Source: Hippea sp. KM1 (GTDB lineage: Bacteria; Campylobacterota_A; Desulfurellia; Desulfurellales; Hippeaceae). From it: DNA of 64,000 bases. Below are positions 17,435 through 26,308 of this stretch, piece after piece. The stretch is taken from positions 656,001 through 720,000 of the forward strand of contig NZ_JAFP01000001.1 in assembly GCF_000526195.1 (NCBI RefSeq). Direction: 5' to 3'. A model generated the notes under the pieces. That model saw only the letters and a program-made list of their open reading frames with translations. It was not told the origin of the DNA and searched no databases. A program made the translations under genes and the position numbers. The first letter of the stretch is position 1. Each line of letters opens with the position of its first letter.

Positions 17435-18365
17435 CTTTCCACAGCTTTGTGCTGAATCTATGTTTTTTTAGATCCTTTTCATTTTCCGGTTTTCTAAAGA
17501 CAAAGATGTGTTCGTGGGCAATTAAAAAGAAATCATATTGTTTTGCTCTCCAATTTTCCCTTGTGGCTTTCATGTTCCATTGAATTTTAATAATATCCTC
17601 CTTTAAAATAAAGCCGCTGTTGAGAAATATTTCCATAATCATGTTTGATATTGGGATATAGTGTTTATGTTTTCTGGCATCACCAATCAATATTGAACAT
17701 ATTTTGCCAGGCTTTAGCACCCTGTAGGATTCTCTGGCTACTTCTTTCATGCCAGATATGTATTTCTTTAACGGCATTGATGATAGGTCTGACTCTATTT
17801 TCTTTTTTCTGCTATAGGATATTATATTTGCATAAGGTGGATGTGTGGCAATTAAATCTATGCTGTTATTGTCTATTTTATCAAGATTTCTGGCATCGCC
17901 CCAATAAGTTTTTATTATTGGTTCTCTGTAATCATTATGTACACTCGAATCACAGGAGAAGTTTAATCTGTCTCTACTGACCATGACAGCTTCTAAGTTG
18001 ATGTCTATACCTATAGCATTTCTTTGTAATAGTTTTGCTTCTACCAGTGTGGTTCCGCTTCCCATCATTTGATCCAATACCCAATCGTTTTTTTCTGTAT
18101 ATTTTAGTATGAGATTTCTGGGTATATATGGAGACCAATTGCCTCTATAGTTGCCTCGATGGGTTGCCCATTTTCCTCTGTCTGGAAAACTCCAAACAGA
18201 GGTTCTTTCAGGTATATAATTTTCAGAGGGAGAGCAGTTGCTTATAATAACAAAATTACCCTCAAGTTTAACTGCAGAGTTTCCTATTACGACCTCTGAG
18301 TGGTTTTTTATAAACTCTAAATAGTCTTCTTGTTTTATTTCTCTCATATTTTTGCCAGTTTTCAA
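17427..18365 (-). CDS. Second DNA methyltransferase of the restriction island (amino-methyltransferase)
   Basis: This 312-residue SAM-dependent DNA methyltransferase has motif I (DQMMGSGTTLVEA, about 95-107) before the catalytic motif IV (THPPY, about 178-182). This motif order differs from the beta-class DpnA enzyme that normally accompanies DpnII. THPPY is compatible with N4-cytosine or N6-adenine methylation. The conserved LIGDARKHKHYIP segment follows. TTG 18365 has GGAG four bases upstream; the internal ATG 18347 is the alternative and lacks a ribosome site. It is first in the island operon, so the host is methylated before the nuclease is made. Target sequence unknown; GATC or a flanking variant is a guess. 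Confidence 0.82.
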   Translation of the reverse strand: MKTGKNMREIKQEDYLEFIKNHSEVVIGNSAVKLEGNFVIISNCSPSENYIPERTSVWSFPDRGKWATHRGNYRGNWSPYIPRNLILKYTEKNDWVLDQMMGSGTTLVEAKLLQRNAIGIDINLEAVMVSRDRLNFSCDSSVHNDYREPIIKTYWGDARNLDKIDNNSIDLIATHPPYANIISYSRKKKIESDLSSMPLKKYISGMKEVARESYRVLKPGKICSILIGDARKHKHYIPISNMIMEIFLNSGFILKEDIIKIQWNMKATRENWRAKQYDFFLIAHEHIFVFRKPENEKDLKKHRFSTKLWKDD

Positions 18366-18384
18366 ATAACTCCATCAGAATAAA

Positions 18385-18393
18385 AGTATATCA
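18385..18393 (-). promoter_or_regulatory. Extended -10 promoter of the restriction island
   Basis: Reading the minus strand, TGATATACT (18393-18385) is an extended -10 element with a weak TTGATT 15 bases upstream. The predicted start near 18378 gives a leader of about 13 bases to TTG 18365. Confidence 0.5.
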
Positions 18394-18451
18394 TGAATAA
18401 TTAAAAATCAAGGTTATATTGATAAGATGTGTCTTTACCTCCAAAGCCTTG

Positions 18452-18481
18452 TTTACTTTTGTGGTGTTTCTATGCTAAAAT
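18452..18481 (+). promoter_or_regulatory. Promoter of the sir2-glnS-secA cluster
   Basis: TGCTAAAAT (18473-18481) is an extended -10 box, with TTTACT (18452-18457) 18 bases upstream as a weak -35. The predicted start near 18488 is about 3 bases before ATG 18491, and there is no ribosome site, so the transcript may be leaderless. Confidence 0.55.
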
Positions 18482-18490
18482 GGCATTGCT

Positions 18491-19210
18491 ATGGATAGTC
18501 TCATTGAGAAAGCTAAAGAGAGGATAAAGAAGGCCGAAAGGCTTGTTGCTTTTACCGGTGCTGGTATATCCGTTGCAAGCGGCATACCGCCTTTTAGGGG
18601 GCCGTCGGGTCTTTGGAGCAAATACGACCCCTCCATCTTGGATATAGATTTTTTCTTCTCAAACCCCAGCAAGAGCTGGAAATACATAAAACAGATATTC
18701 TATGAATATCTCCTTAAGGATGTAAAACCCAACCCCGCCCATATAGCAATAGCAAAGCTTGCCTGTCCTGTAATAACGCAAAATATAGACAACCTCCATC
18801 AGGCGGCAGGCTCTAAAGATGTTATTGAATTCCACGGGACAGCACAAACACTTGTTTGTATGGATTGCTCCAAAAGATTCAATAGGGATAGGGTAGATCT
18901 TTCTGCGGATATTCCGCGATGCGATTGCGGGGGCATCTTAAAACCGGATTTTGTTTTCTTTGGTGAGCAGATCCCCAAGGATGCTTTGGAGAAATCCTTT
19001 ATGCTTGCCCAGATTTGCGATGTTATGCTTGTTGTTGGCACAACGGGCCAGATAATGCCAGCAAGCCAGATTCCTTTCTTGGCCAAAAATAACGGTGCTT
19101 TTATCATAGAGATCAATCCAGACCCGTCTAATTATACGGGTGAGATTACCGATATATTCTTGCAGTATAAGGCTGAAGAGGTTTTGCCAAAACTCGTTGA
19201 AGGGGTGTGA
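18491..19210 (+). CDS. cobB: NAD-dependent protein deacylase (Sir2 family)
   Basis: This 239-residue sirtuin removes acetyl or related acyl groups from lysine using NAD. Visible motifs are [15 protein letters not shown] (NAD loop), [13 protein letters not shown], the catalytic histidine in EFHGT, and a zinc module with two cysteine pairs (CMDC and CDC). The residues of the succinyl-selective class III pocket (Tyr-x2-Arg) are not evident, so deacetylation is more likely. It starts the cluster without a ribosome site and ends one base before glnS. Confidence 0.92.
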   Translation: MDSLIEKAKERIKKAERLVAFTGAGISVASGIPPFRGPSGLWSKYDPSILDIDFFFSNPSKSWKYIKQIFYEYLLKDVKPNPAHIAIAKLACPVITQNIDNLHQAAGSKDVIEFHGTAQTLVCMDCSKRFNRDRVDLSADIPRCDCGGILKPDFVFFGEQIPKDALEKSFMLAQICDVMLVVGTTGQIMPASQIPFLAKNNGAFIIEINPDPSNYTGEITDIFLQYKAEEVLPKLVEGV

Positions 19211-19211
19211 T

Positions 19212-20879
19212 ATGGTCGATAAATCCTTGAATTTTATTGAGGAGATCATAGAAAACGACATAGATTCCGGCAAATACGAGGGTAGGGTGCACACACGGTT
19301 TCCGCCCGAGCCCAACGGTTATCTGCACATTGGCCATGCAAAATCCATATGCTTGAACTTCGGCCTGGCAGAGAAGTATAACGGAAAGTGCAATCTGAGG
19401 TTTGATGATACCAACCCTTTAAAGGAGGGTGAGGAGTTTGTTGAGTCCATAAAGAGGGATGTAAGGTGGCTGGGATTTGATTGGGAAGACAGGCTGTTTT
19501 TTGCCTCTGATTACTTTGAGAAGATGTATGAGTATGCGGTTAAATTGATAAAGATGGGCAAGGCCTATGTTTGCGATTTAACGCCGGATGAGATTAGGGA
19601 ATATAGGGGCACACTAACAGAGCCAGGAAGGGAAAGCCCCTATAGAAACCGCTCCGTTGAGGAGAACCTGGATCTATTTGAGCGGATGAGAAACGGAGAA
19701 TTTGAAGAGGGCTCAAAGACCTTAAGGGCTAAGATAGATATGTCCCATCCCAATTTGAATATGAGGGATCCTGTGATGTACAGGATCATCAAAAAGCCCC
19801 ATTACAGGCAGGGCAAGAAGTGGTATATTTACCCCACTTACGATTGGGCGCACTGCCTTGAGGATTCCATAGAGCTTATAACCCACTCGCTCTGCACGCT
19901 TGAGTTTGCCGATCACAGAATACTCTATGAGTGGTTTTTAGATCAGCTTGGCATATACAAGCCACAGCAGATAGAGTTTGGCAGGCTCAATCTGACATAC
20001 ACCGTTTTGAGCAAGAGAAAACTCACGATCCTTGTTAAAGAGGGGTATGTAAACGGATGGGATGACCCGAGGATGCCAACGATTGCGGGCTTAAGAAGGA
20101 GGGGTTATACGCCTGAGGCTATAAGGGATTTTGTTGATAGAACGGGCGTTTCAAGAACCGACTCCGTTGTGGATTATGCCCTGCTTGAGCACTGCATCAG
20201 GGAGGATCTAAACAAAAAAGCCAACAGGGTTATGGCTGTTTTGGATCCTTTAAAGGTCGTTATAACCAACTATCCTGAGGATAGGGTTGAATGGCTCGAT
20301 GCTGAAAACAATCCAGAGGATGAGAGTGCAGGCACAAGAAAGATTCCGTTCTGCAGGGAGATTTACATAGAAAGGGACGATTTCATGGAAAACCCCCCGA
20401 AGAAGTTTTTTAGGCTTGCACCGGGCAGGGAGGTGAGACTGAAACATGCCTATTACATCACCTGCAACGAGGTTGTAAAAAACGAAAACGGCAATATTGT
20501 TGAACTTAGGTGCACATACGATCCGGCCTCTAAGGGCGGATGGACAGAGGATGGCAGGAAGGTTAAGGGAACGCTCCACTGGGTAAGCGCAAGGCACTGC
20601 ATAGATGCCCAGGTTAGGCTGTATGACCATCTGTTTGTTAAAGAGGACCCTGAAGAAGGTGATAATTTCTTGGATAACATAAATCCAAACTCACTTGTTG
20701 TGCTTGATAACTGCAAGGTTGAGCCTTCGCTAAAAGACGCCAGGGTTGGCGATAAGTTTCAGTTCTTAAGAAAGGGCTATTTCTGCGTGGATGAGGATTC
20801 AAAGGATGGAAGGTTGGTGTTCAACCGAACGGCGACCCTTAAGGATAGCTGGGCCAAGATTCAAAAGAAGTTAAGCTGA
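19212..20879 (+). CDS. glnS: Glutaminyl-tRNA synthetase
   Basis: This 555-residue class I synthetase charges tRNA-Gln with glutamine. The GlnRS-specific [17 protein letters not shown] holds the HIGH motif at about residues 40-43, VLSKRKL is the KMSKS loop, and a full beta-barrel anticodon-binding half follows. ATG 19212 follows GAAGGGG; the longer upstream frame simply reads through the end of sir2. Together with gltX (50428-51810) it suggests direct charging of tRNA-Gln rather than only the GatCAB route. Confidence 0.95.
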   Translation: MVDKSLNFIEEIIENDIDSGKYEGRVHTRFPPEPNGYLHIGHAKSICLNFGLAEKYNGKCNLRFDDTNPLKEGEEFVESIKRDVRWLGFDWEDRLFFASDYFEKMYEYAVKLIKMGKAYVCDLTPDEIREYRGTLTEPGRESPYRNRSVEENLDLFERMRNGEFEEGSKTLRAKIDMSHPNLNMRDPVMYRIIKKPHYRQGKKWYIYPTYDWAHCLEDSIELITHSLCTLEFADHRILYEWFLDQLGIYKPQQIEFGRLNLTYTVLSKRKLTILVKEGYVNGWDDPRMPTIAGLRRRGYTPEAIRDFVDRTGVSRTDSVVDYALLEHCIREDLNKKANRVMAVLDPLKVVITNYPEDRVEWLDAENNPEDESAGTRKIPFCREIYIERDDFMENPPKKFFRLAPGREVRLKHAYYITCNEVVKNENGNIVELRCTYDPASKGGWTEDGRKVKGTLHWVSARHCIDAQVRLYDHLFVKEDPEEGDNFLDNINPNSLVVLDNCKVEPSLKDARVGDKFQFLRKGYFCVDEDSKDGRLVFNRTATLKDSWAKIQKKLS

Positions 20880-20895
20880 AAAAGAGGGAATAGAT

Positions 20896-23307
20896 ATGTT
20901 AGCTGGATTGATGAAGAAGATTTTTGGAACGCAGAACGACAGGATCTTAAAGTCCATAAAGCCGTATGTGGATAAGATTAACGATAGGGAGGGCTGGGCA
21001 AAATCGCTTTCTGATGATGAGATTAGAGAACAGATAAAGAAGCTTGAGGATAGATACCACCAAAAGGGCAAGCTGGACGATATATTGGTGGATTCGTTTG
21101 CCCTAACAAGGGAGACGGCAAGAAGAACCCTCAACATGAGACACTTTGATGTTCAGCTTATCGGCGGATATGTCTTGCATAAGGGCATGGTTGCCGAGAT
21201 GAAGACCGGTGAGGGTAAGACGCTTGTTGCCACACTGCCCCTTGTGCTTAATGCCATGACCAGGCGGGGCGTTCACCTCGTTACGGTTAACGACTATCTG
21301 GCAAAGAGGGATGCCCTCTGGATGGGGCCAATTTATCTGTTTTTGGGCTTTAGTGTCGGCGTTATACAGCAGCAGAACAAGTCGTTTTTGATTGAGTGGG
21401 ATGATAAGGAGAAATTCACCACAAAGCTTGTCCCGTGCTCAAGAAAAGAGGCCTATTTGGCCGACATTACCTACGGCACAAACAGCGAGTTCGGCTTTGA
21501 CTATCTAAGGGATAATATGAGCTATTCGCTGGATGAGTATGTTCAGCGTGATTTTTACTATGCCATAGTCGACGAGGTTGACTCTATCTTGATAGACGAG
21601 GCCAGAACGCCTTTGATTATATCCGGTGTGGCCGATAGGCCTTCTTCTTTGTATTACAAAATAGATAAGGCCGTAAGGCAGCTAAGACCAGGCGATTATG
21701 AGGTTGATGAGAAGGTTAAAAACGCCGTTTTGACCGATTCGGGTGTGGAGAAGGTTCAGAAGTTTTTGGGTATAGATAACCTATACGACATAGAGAACAT
21801 TGAGATCCTGCACATGGTCAATCAGGCCCTAAAGGCACATACGGTATATTTGAAGGATAAGGATTATATTGTTAAAGACGGTAAGGCAATAATCGTTGAT
21901 GAGTTTACAGGCAGGCTAATGCCAGACAGGAGATACTCCGATGGCCTGCACCAGGCTATTGAGGCCAAGGAGCATTTGAGGATTCAGAAGGAATCCCAGA
22001 CCCTTGCCTCTATAACATTTCAAAATTACTTCAGGATGTATGAGAAGCTTGCCGGTATGACAGGAACAGCGGCCACTGAGGCCAGGGAGTTTAAGGAGAT
22101 TTACAACTTAGAGGTCGTTGTCATACCGACAAACAAACCCGTAAGGAGAATAGACCACAACGATCTGGTGTTCAAAACCCACAAAGAGAAGGTGGATGCC
22201 ATAATAAAAGAGATTCAGGAAAGATACGAAAAAGGGCAGCCCGTTCTTGTTGGAACGACAAGCGTTGAGAAGTCTGAGGAGTTGCATAAAATTCTTACAA
22301 AGAAACGCATACCACACTCCGTATTGAATGCAAAGCACCATGAGAAGGAGGCAGAGATTATAGCCCATGCCGGTGAGCCCAAGAGGGTTACCATTGCCAC
22401 CAATATGGCTGGCCGTGGCGTGGATATTAAGCTGACACCAGAGAGCAAAGAATTGGGTGGGTTGTTTATCCTGGGCACTGAAAGGCATGAATCAAGGAGG
22501 ATAGATAACCAGCTAAGGGGAAGATCTGGAAGGCAGGGAGACCCCGGTGAGTCGAGGTTTTTCTTATCCTTAGAAGACGATCTGCTCAGAATATTCGGTT
22601 CTGAGAGGATCAAGCTCCTTATGGACAAGTTGGGTGTTGAAGAGGGTGAGGCCATTGAAAACAGGATGATTACAAGGTCTATAGAGAACGCCCAGAAAAA
22701 GGTTGAGGCCTATAACTTCGAGATCAGGAAGAACCTACTTGAGTATGACGATGTAATGAACAAGCAGAGGCAGGTTATCTATCAGCAAAGGAGGAGTATC
22801 CTTGAGGGTAAGGACTTAAAGGAGGATATCCTGGGTTATATCGATTCTATTGTTGAGGATTTGGCCTCTGTTTATCTGCCCGATAAGGTTGACCCTACCA
22901 ACTGGGATGTTGAGGGCTTCAACAAGGAGATGCGCAGGATATTCGACAGGACTTTTGATATAGATACAAATGAGCTTTCGAAGACCAAACAGAGACATAA
23001 ATTGCTTGAGGACATAAAGGGTCAGCTTAAGGGGGAATACAACGCAAAGGAAGAGCTGATTGGCAGCGACGAGATGAGGAATTTAGAGCGGCAGGTCATG
23101 CTTCAGATCGTGGATATGCACTGGAGGGAGCATTTGAAGAATATGGATTATCTAAGGGATGCCGTTGGCTTGAGGGGGTATGGTCAGAGGGATCCTCTTG
23201 TTGAATACAAGAAGGTATCCTTCGATGAGTTTGAGGATATGGTAAGGAGGATTCAGGAGGACACTGTCGCTTCAATCTATCATATAAGGATAGTCATTGA
23301 GCAGTAA
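20896..23307 (+). CDS. secA: Preprotein translocase ATPase SecA
   Basis: This 803-residue motor drives proteins through SecYEG. Walker A MKTGEGKT is near residue 100, Walker B/DEAD-like [11 protein letters not shown] near 207, and the second nucleotide domain carries [13 protein letters not shown] and [13 protein letters not shown]. The helical scaffold and wing end in [13 protein letters not shown]. The usual C-terminal linker with the CxCxSGxxxxxCH zinc finger that binds SecB is absent, making it shorter than most proteobacterial SecA. It overlaps the ogt gene by 11 bases. Confidence 0.96.
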   Translation: MLAGLMKKIFGTQNDRILKSIKPYVDKINDREGWAKSLSDDEIREQIKKLEDRYHQKGKLDDILVDSFALTRETARRTLNMRHFDVQLIGGYVLHKGMVAEMKTGEGKTLVATLPLVLNAMTRRGVHLVTVNDYLAKRDALWMGPIYLFLGFSVGVIQQQNKSFLIEWDDKEKFTTKLVPCSRKEAYLADITYGTNSEFGFDYLRDNMSYSLDEYVQRDFYYAIVDEVDSILIDEARTPLIISGVADRPSSLYYKIDKAVRQLRPGDYEVDEKVKNAVLTDSGVEKVQKFLGIDNLYDIENIEILHMVNQALKAHTVYLKDKDYIVKDGKAIIVDEFTGRLMPDRRYSDGLHQAIEAKEHLRIQKESQTLASITFQNYFRMYEKLAGMTGTAATEAREFKEIYNLEVVVIPTNKPVRRIDHNDLVFKTHKEKVDAIIKEIQERYEKGQPVLVGTTSVEKSEELHKILTKKRIPHSVLNAKHHEKEAEIIAHAGEPKRVTIATNMAGRGVDIKLTPESKELGGLFILGTERHESRRIDNQLRGRSGRQGDPGESRFFLSLEDDLLRIFGSERIKLLMDKLGVEEGEAIENRMITRSIENAQKKVEAYNFEIRKNLLEYDDVMNKQRQVIYQQRRSILEGKDLKEDILGYIDSIVEDLASVYLPDKVDPTNWDVEGFNKEMRRIFDRTFDIDTNELSKTKQRHKLLEDIKGQLKGEYNAKEELIGSDEMRNLERQVMLQIVDMHWREHLKNMDYLRDAVGLRGYGQRDPLVEYKKVSFDEFEDMVRRIQEDTVASIYHIRIVIEQ

Positions 23308-23767
23308 GTTTTTTGTTGAGACGCCGTTCGATAGGTTTCTCGTTTTTGAATTTGAAGGTCTAAAGATAGGGAGTATCTCCTTTTCTTTCAAACCCGTGGG
23401 TCTGCCGCTGTCTGATGCTTTGGGGGATTGTGTTAGGTATATCTTTGACAGTGGCGATTTTTCCTGCTTTGATTACGGCTTGTTGGATAACTCACAGCTT
23501 TCTAAGAAAGCCCGAATGCTTCAGGCTTTTCTTGTATCAACCAGGATAGGGCAGACCTTTAGCTATTCAGATGTGGCACAGGAGGTTTTCAACTCAAGAA
23601 GCTATGCAAGGGCTGTGGCTTCTATGTTGCACGCCAACCCGTTTGCCTTTTTTGTTGCCTGTCATAGGGTTGTATCAAAAAACGGGATAGGCGGATATTC
23701 GGCGGGGGTGGAATTGAAGCGTAAAATCTTAGAATGGGAAGCTTTAAAGGGAGAGGGTTATGTATAA
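23297..23767 (+). CDS. ogt: Methylated-DNA--protein-cysteine methyltransferase
   Basis: This 156-residue suicide DNA-repair protein transfers alkyl groups from O6-guanine to its own cysteine. The acceptor is in [18 protein letters not shown], where the usual PCHRV reads ACHRV, and helix-turn-helix residues precede it (SYSDVAQEV, with the [11 protein letters not shown] arginine finger). The N-terminal part is short and diverged, as in many Ogt proteins. The only reasonable start is TTG 23297, 8 bases after AAGGA and inside the end of secA. The Pro-to-Ala change beside the cysteine is uncommon, but the catalytic residues remain. Confidence 0.88.
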   Translation: MSSKFFVETPFDRFLVFEFEGLKIGSISFSFKPVGLPLSDALGDCVRYIFDSGDFSCFDYGLLDNSQLSKKARMLQAFLVSTRIGQTFSYSDVAQEVFNSRSYARAVASMLHANPFAFFVACHRVVSKNGIGGYSAGVELKRKILEWEALKGEGYV

Positions 23768-24467
23768 GAGGGAGTCTGCCTGGAGCGGTTTCTGGTGTGG
23801 ATTGCTTATTGCTGCTGGCCTGTCTGTATTGGGCTGGTTTGTTATGAATACGGCATTAAGCGTTAAGAGGCTGGATAGAACCGTCAGTGTTAAGGGTTTG
23901 TCCGAAAGGCTTGTAAAGGCCGATATTGCGATATACCCAATAGAACTTGTTGTTGCCGACAATAACCCCATAAAGCTATCCAACAAGCTTAAGGCAGGCA
24001 GGGATAGTATAGAGTCGTTTTTGAAATCTCAAGGGTTTGGTGAGGATGAGATATTTGTCTCTTCTCCCCGAATTGTTGATAATTATGCAAATGAATATAA
24101 CTCAAACGCCAGGTTTAGATATACGGGGAAACTGATTATAACGCTTTATACGCACCAGGTCGATAAGGTGGTATCGCTGGGGAAGAAACTGTTTAAGCTT
24201 TCAGAGATGGGCGTAATGGCCACAAACCAGAAGTTCCAGACGGTCTATCTCTATACCCAGTTAAACAAGATAAAGCCGATCATGATAGAGCAGGCTATAC
24301 AGAACGCCCATAAGGTGGCTATGAAGTTTGCAAATGAGTCCAACTCGGAATTGGGCCCGATAAAGACAGCCCGTCAGGGTTATTTCAGCATAACAGATAG
24401 AGACCCCAACACGCCATATATTAAGCGCGTCAGGGTTGTTGTTAATGTTGTTTACTATCTAAGATAG
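23760..24467 (+). CDS. SIMPL-domain (DUF541) periplasmic protein
   Basis: This 235-residue protein has an N-terminal membrane anchor or uncleaved signal (residues ~8-30). A SIMPL/DUF541 domain follows, recognised by RTVSVKGLSERLVKADIAIYPIELVV at its start, a central helical part and the closing IKRVRVVVNVVYYLR strand. Proteins of this family (such as E. coli YggE) sit in the periplasm; some are tied to oxidative-stress tolerance, but no reaction is known. It overlaps ogt by 8 bases and the convergent dynamin gene by 9 bases. Confidence 0.8.
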   Translation: MYKRESAWSGFWCGLLIAAGLSVLGWFVMNTALSVKRLDRTVSVKGLSERLVKADIAIYPIELVVADNNPIKLSNKLKAGRDSIESFLKSQGFGEDEIFVSSPRIVDNYANEYNSNARFRYTGKLIITLYTHQVDKVVSLGKKLFKLSEMGVMATNQKFQTVYLYTQLNKIKPIMIEQAIQNAHKVAMKFANESNSELGPIKTARQGYFSITDRDPNTPYIKRVRVVVNVVYYLR

Positions 24468-26192
24468 TTTATTTTTGAGTTTTTCAAGCTCCTCTTTCTC
24501 TTTTAAGAGGAGCCTTGTGTTGTTTTCTATGGTTTTTAGTATTTGATTGGCCTTTGCCTGGTTTTCCTTCTTGATCTCAATGGCCTTCTTTAATGCGCCC
24601 TCTATGGCCTCTATCGTTAGATCCAGCTTATCCTTAAGCTGATCCTTAAACCTGAAGGTTGTCTCCCTTACCCTTTTTGTCAGATCATACCTGACCCTTC
24701 CGCAGTGCCTGTCGAATAGCTCTATTGTTGTGTTCTTTATGTGTCTGTATGCTATCTTTTTGCCTATAAAGAACGGCAGCTTTGTCCTGAATGTGGTTGC
24801 AAAGATGTTGAGTATGCCCATCTGATCGGTCAACATAAAGTTAAAATAGCTTTTGTCTGTTAGTCTTTCTTTGTCGATATAGGTGTTTAGCTTTATATCG
24901 AATATGGTTGAGGCTGTCTGGATGATGTCTTCTATCTTTTCGTTGATCCTTTTTGCCAGCTCATCGTATATGGCCTCAACCCTGTATGAGATGGATTCGG
25001 ACTGTTCCTTCTTAAAATCGTTGAATATCTCCATTATGTGCTCGTTCATTTTTTGCGTCATATATGATTCAAACTCCTCTGTGGACGGCTTTTCTTTTGT
25101 CTTCTGGTTGTAATGGTTCTGCATCTTCTCTATAAGCCCCGGCAGGTGCTTTTCCTTTAACTTTTCTATCTCATCGTCCAGCTCGCCGTAAATTTTTTCT
25201 ATGCGCTTGTCCAAGATGTACTCATACTCCTCTGCCTCCTCTTTTACCTTGCCAATGAAGGATTGGAATTTATCCGCCTTCTCCTGCAGGTTCTTTAGCG
25301 AGAGGCTCTGGGTTTTCTTCTGTATCTCGAAGGCGTTTAGCTCGTTGTTTATGTGGCGCAGGAGGGCGTTTATCGTATTTATCGCTATGATGTTGCCCTT
25401 CTCTTTCTGTATGAAGCTATCCAAGCTGTTTTCTAACTCTTTTATGCCCGATGATTCCAATAACCCTCCGTCCTTTGTCTGTTTGGCCTTCAGTGCGTTT
25501 TTTGCAGAAATGGGATAGATCTCTATATTCTCCGATTCTATGTATTCCTTAAGCAGCCCCTTGTTAAACCCTATAACCTCTTTTAGCTCGTCTTTTGATA
25601 CGATGTCTATCTTGTTGAGCACAAAGAAGAACTTTTCTGTGAACGCCTTTGCATTCTTCAAAAACTCTATCTCAGCCTCACCAAGCGGCGGATCGGGGCT
25701 CATAACAAAGATTGCCGCATCGCAATAGGGCAAGAAGTTATAGGCAACATCGGTGTTGTGCTTAAAAACGCTGCCTATGCCGGGTGTGTCTATGATCCTT
25801 ATGCCCTTTTTTAGGTATGGTGATGGGTGTAATACATGAACCTCTTTTACATTGAGCCTGTTTTTGGGGTTGTGCTTCTCTGTGACATATCCTTCGATCT
25901 CGTTGATCTCTATCTGTTTTTCTGAGTTGTCTAAGAATTTGACGATGGCCTTCTTTCTGCTTGAGTAAGAGATGATCGTTACTATGGATGTTAATGGCAG
26001 GATGGATGATGGCACAATGTTGTCCTCAAGCAAGGCGTTTATAAGCGACGACTTGCCTCTTTTGAACTGCCCTATGACAACAAGGTTGAATTGCTCATTC
26101 ATAAGCTTCTCTTTTGTTTTTGATAAGTCTTTTGATGTGATAACCTCTATTGTGGCGATGGTTTTTAAAAGCCTCTCTTTAATGTTATTCAT
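24459..26192 (-). CDS. Bacterial dynamin-like GTPase
   Basis: This 577-residue protein has an N-terminal GTPase domain. The P-loop GQFKRGKSSLINALL is at about 40-54, a switch threonine follows near SIVT, DTPGIGS is G3, and NKID is G4. The rest is long alpha-helical, charged coiled coil (about 270-400 and 520-577) as in dynamin-family proteins. A moderately hydrophobic stretch around 455-490 (FNFMLTDQMGILNIFATTF, then KLPFFIGKKIAYR) could be a membrane paddle. Such proteins remodel or protect membranes; some pair with a second dynamin, but none is adjacent. It lies downstream of a GGDEF gene with 116 bases between. Confidence 0.85.
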   Translation of the reverse strand: MNNIKERLLKTIATIEVITSKDLSKTKEKLMNEQFNLVVIGQFKRGKSSLINALLEDNIVPSSILPLTSIVTIISYSSRKKAIVKFLDNSEKQIEINEIEGYVTEKHNPKNRLNVKEVHVLHPSPYLKKGIRIIDTPGIGSVFKHNTDVAYNFLPYCDAAIFVMSPDPPLGEAEIEFLKNAKAFTEKFFFVLNKIDIVSKDELKEVIGFNKGLLKEYIESENIEIYPISAKNALKAKQTKDGGLLESSGIKELENSLDSFIQKEKGNIIAINTINALLRHINNELNAFEIQKKTQSLSLKNLQEKADKFQSFIGKVKEEAEEYEYILDKRIEKIYGELDDEIEKLKEKHLPGLIEKMQNHYNQKTKEKPSTEEFESYMTQKMNEHIMEIFNDFKKEQSESISYRVEAIYDELAKRINEKIEDIIQTASTIFDIKLNTYIDKERLTDKSYFNFMLTDQMGILNIFATTFRTKLPFFIGKKIAYRHIKNTTIELFDRHCGRVRYDLTKRVRETTFRFKDQLKDKLDLTIEAIEGALKKAIEIKKENQAKANQILKTIENNTRLLLKEKEELEKLKNKLS

Positions 26193-26233
26193 CTCATCCC
26201 CCTATGTTCTGGTATGTGGATAGAGGTTATCAT

Positions 26234-26276
26234 CCCCGCTGGCGGGGCTTTTTAGGCTAACCTCATAGCCTTTTTT
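26234..26276 (+). terminator. Two tandem plus-strand hairpins with T-tracts
   Basis: CCCCG-CTGG-CGGGG (26234-26247) is followed by CTTTTT. Then AGGCTA-ACCTCA-TAGCCT (26254-26271) is followed by T-tract 26271-26276. Both have intrinsic-terminator form only on the plus strand, although both flanking genes are on the minus strand. On the minus strand they would be two hairpins in the leader of the dynamin gene. Confidence 0.55.
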
Positions 26277-26308
26277 AGAATATTACCCTAAAAAGGCGGC
26301 AAGTTCAA

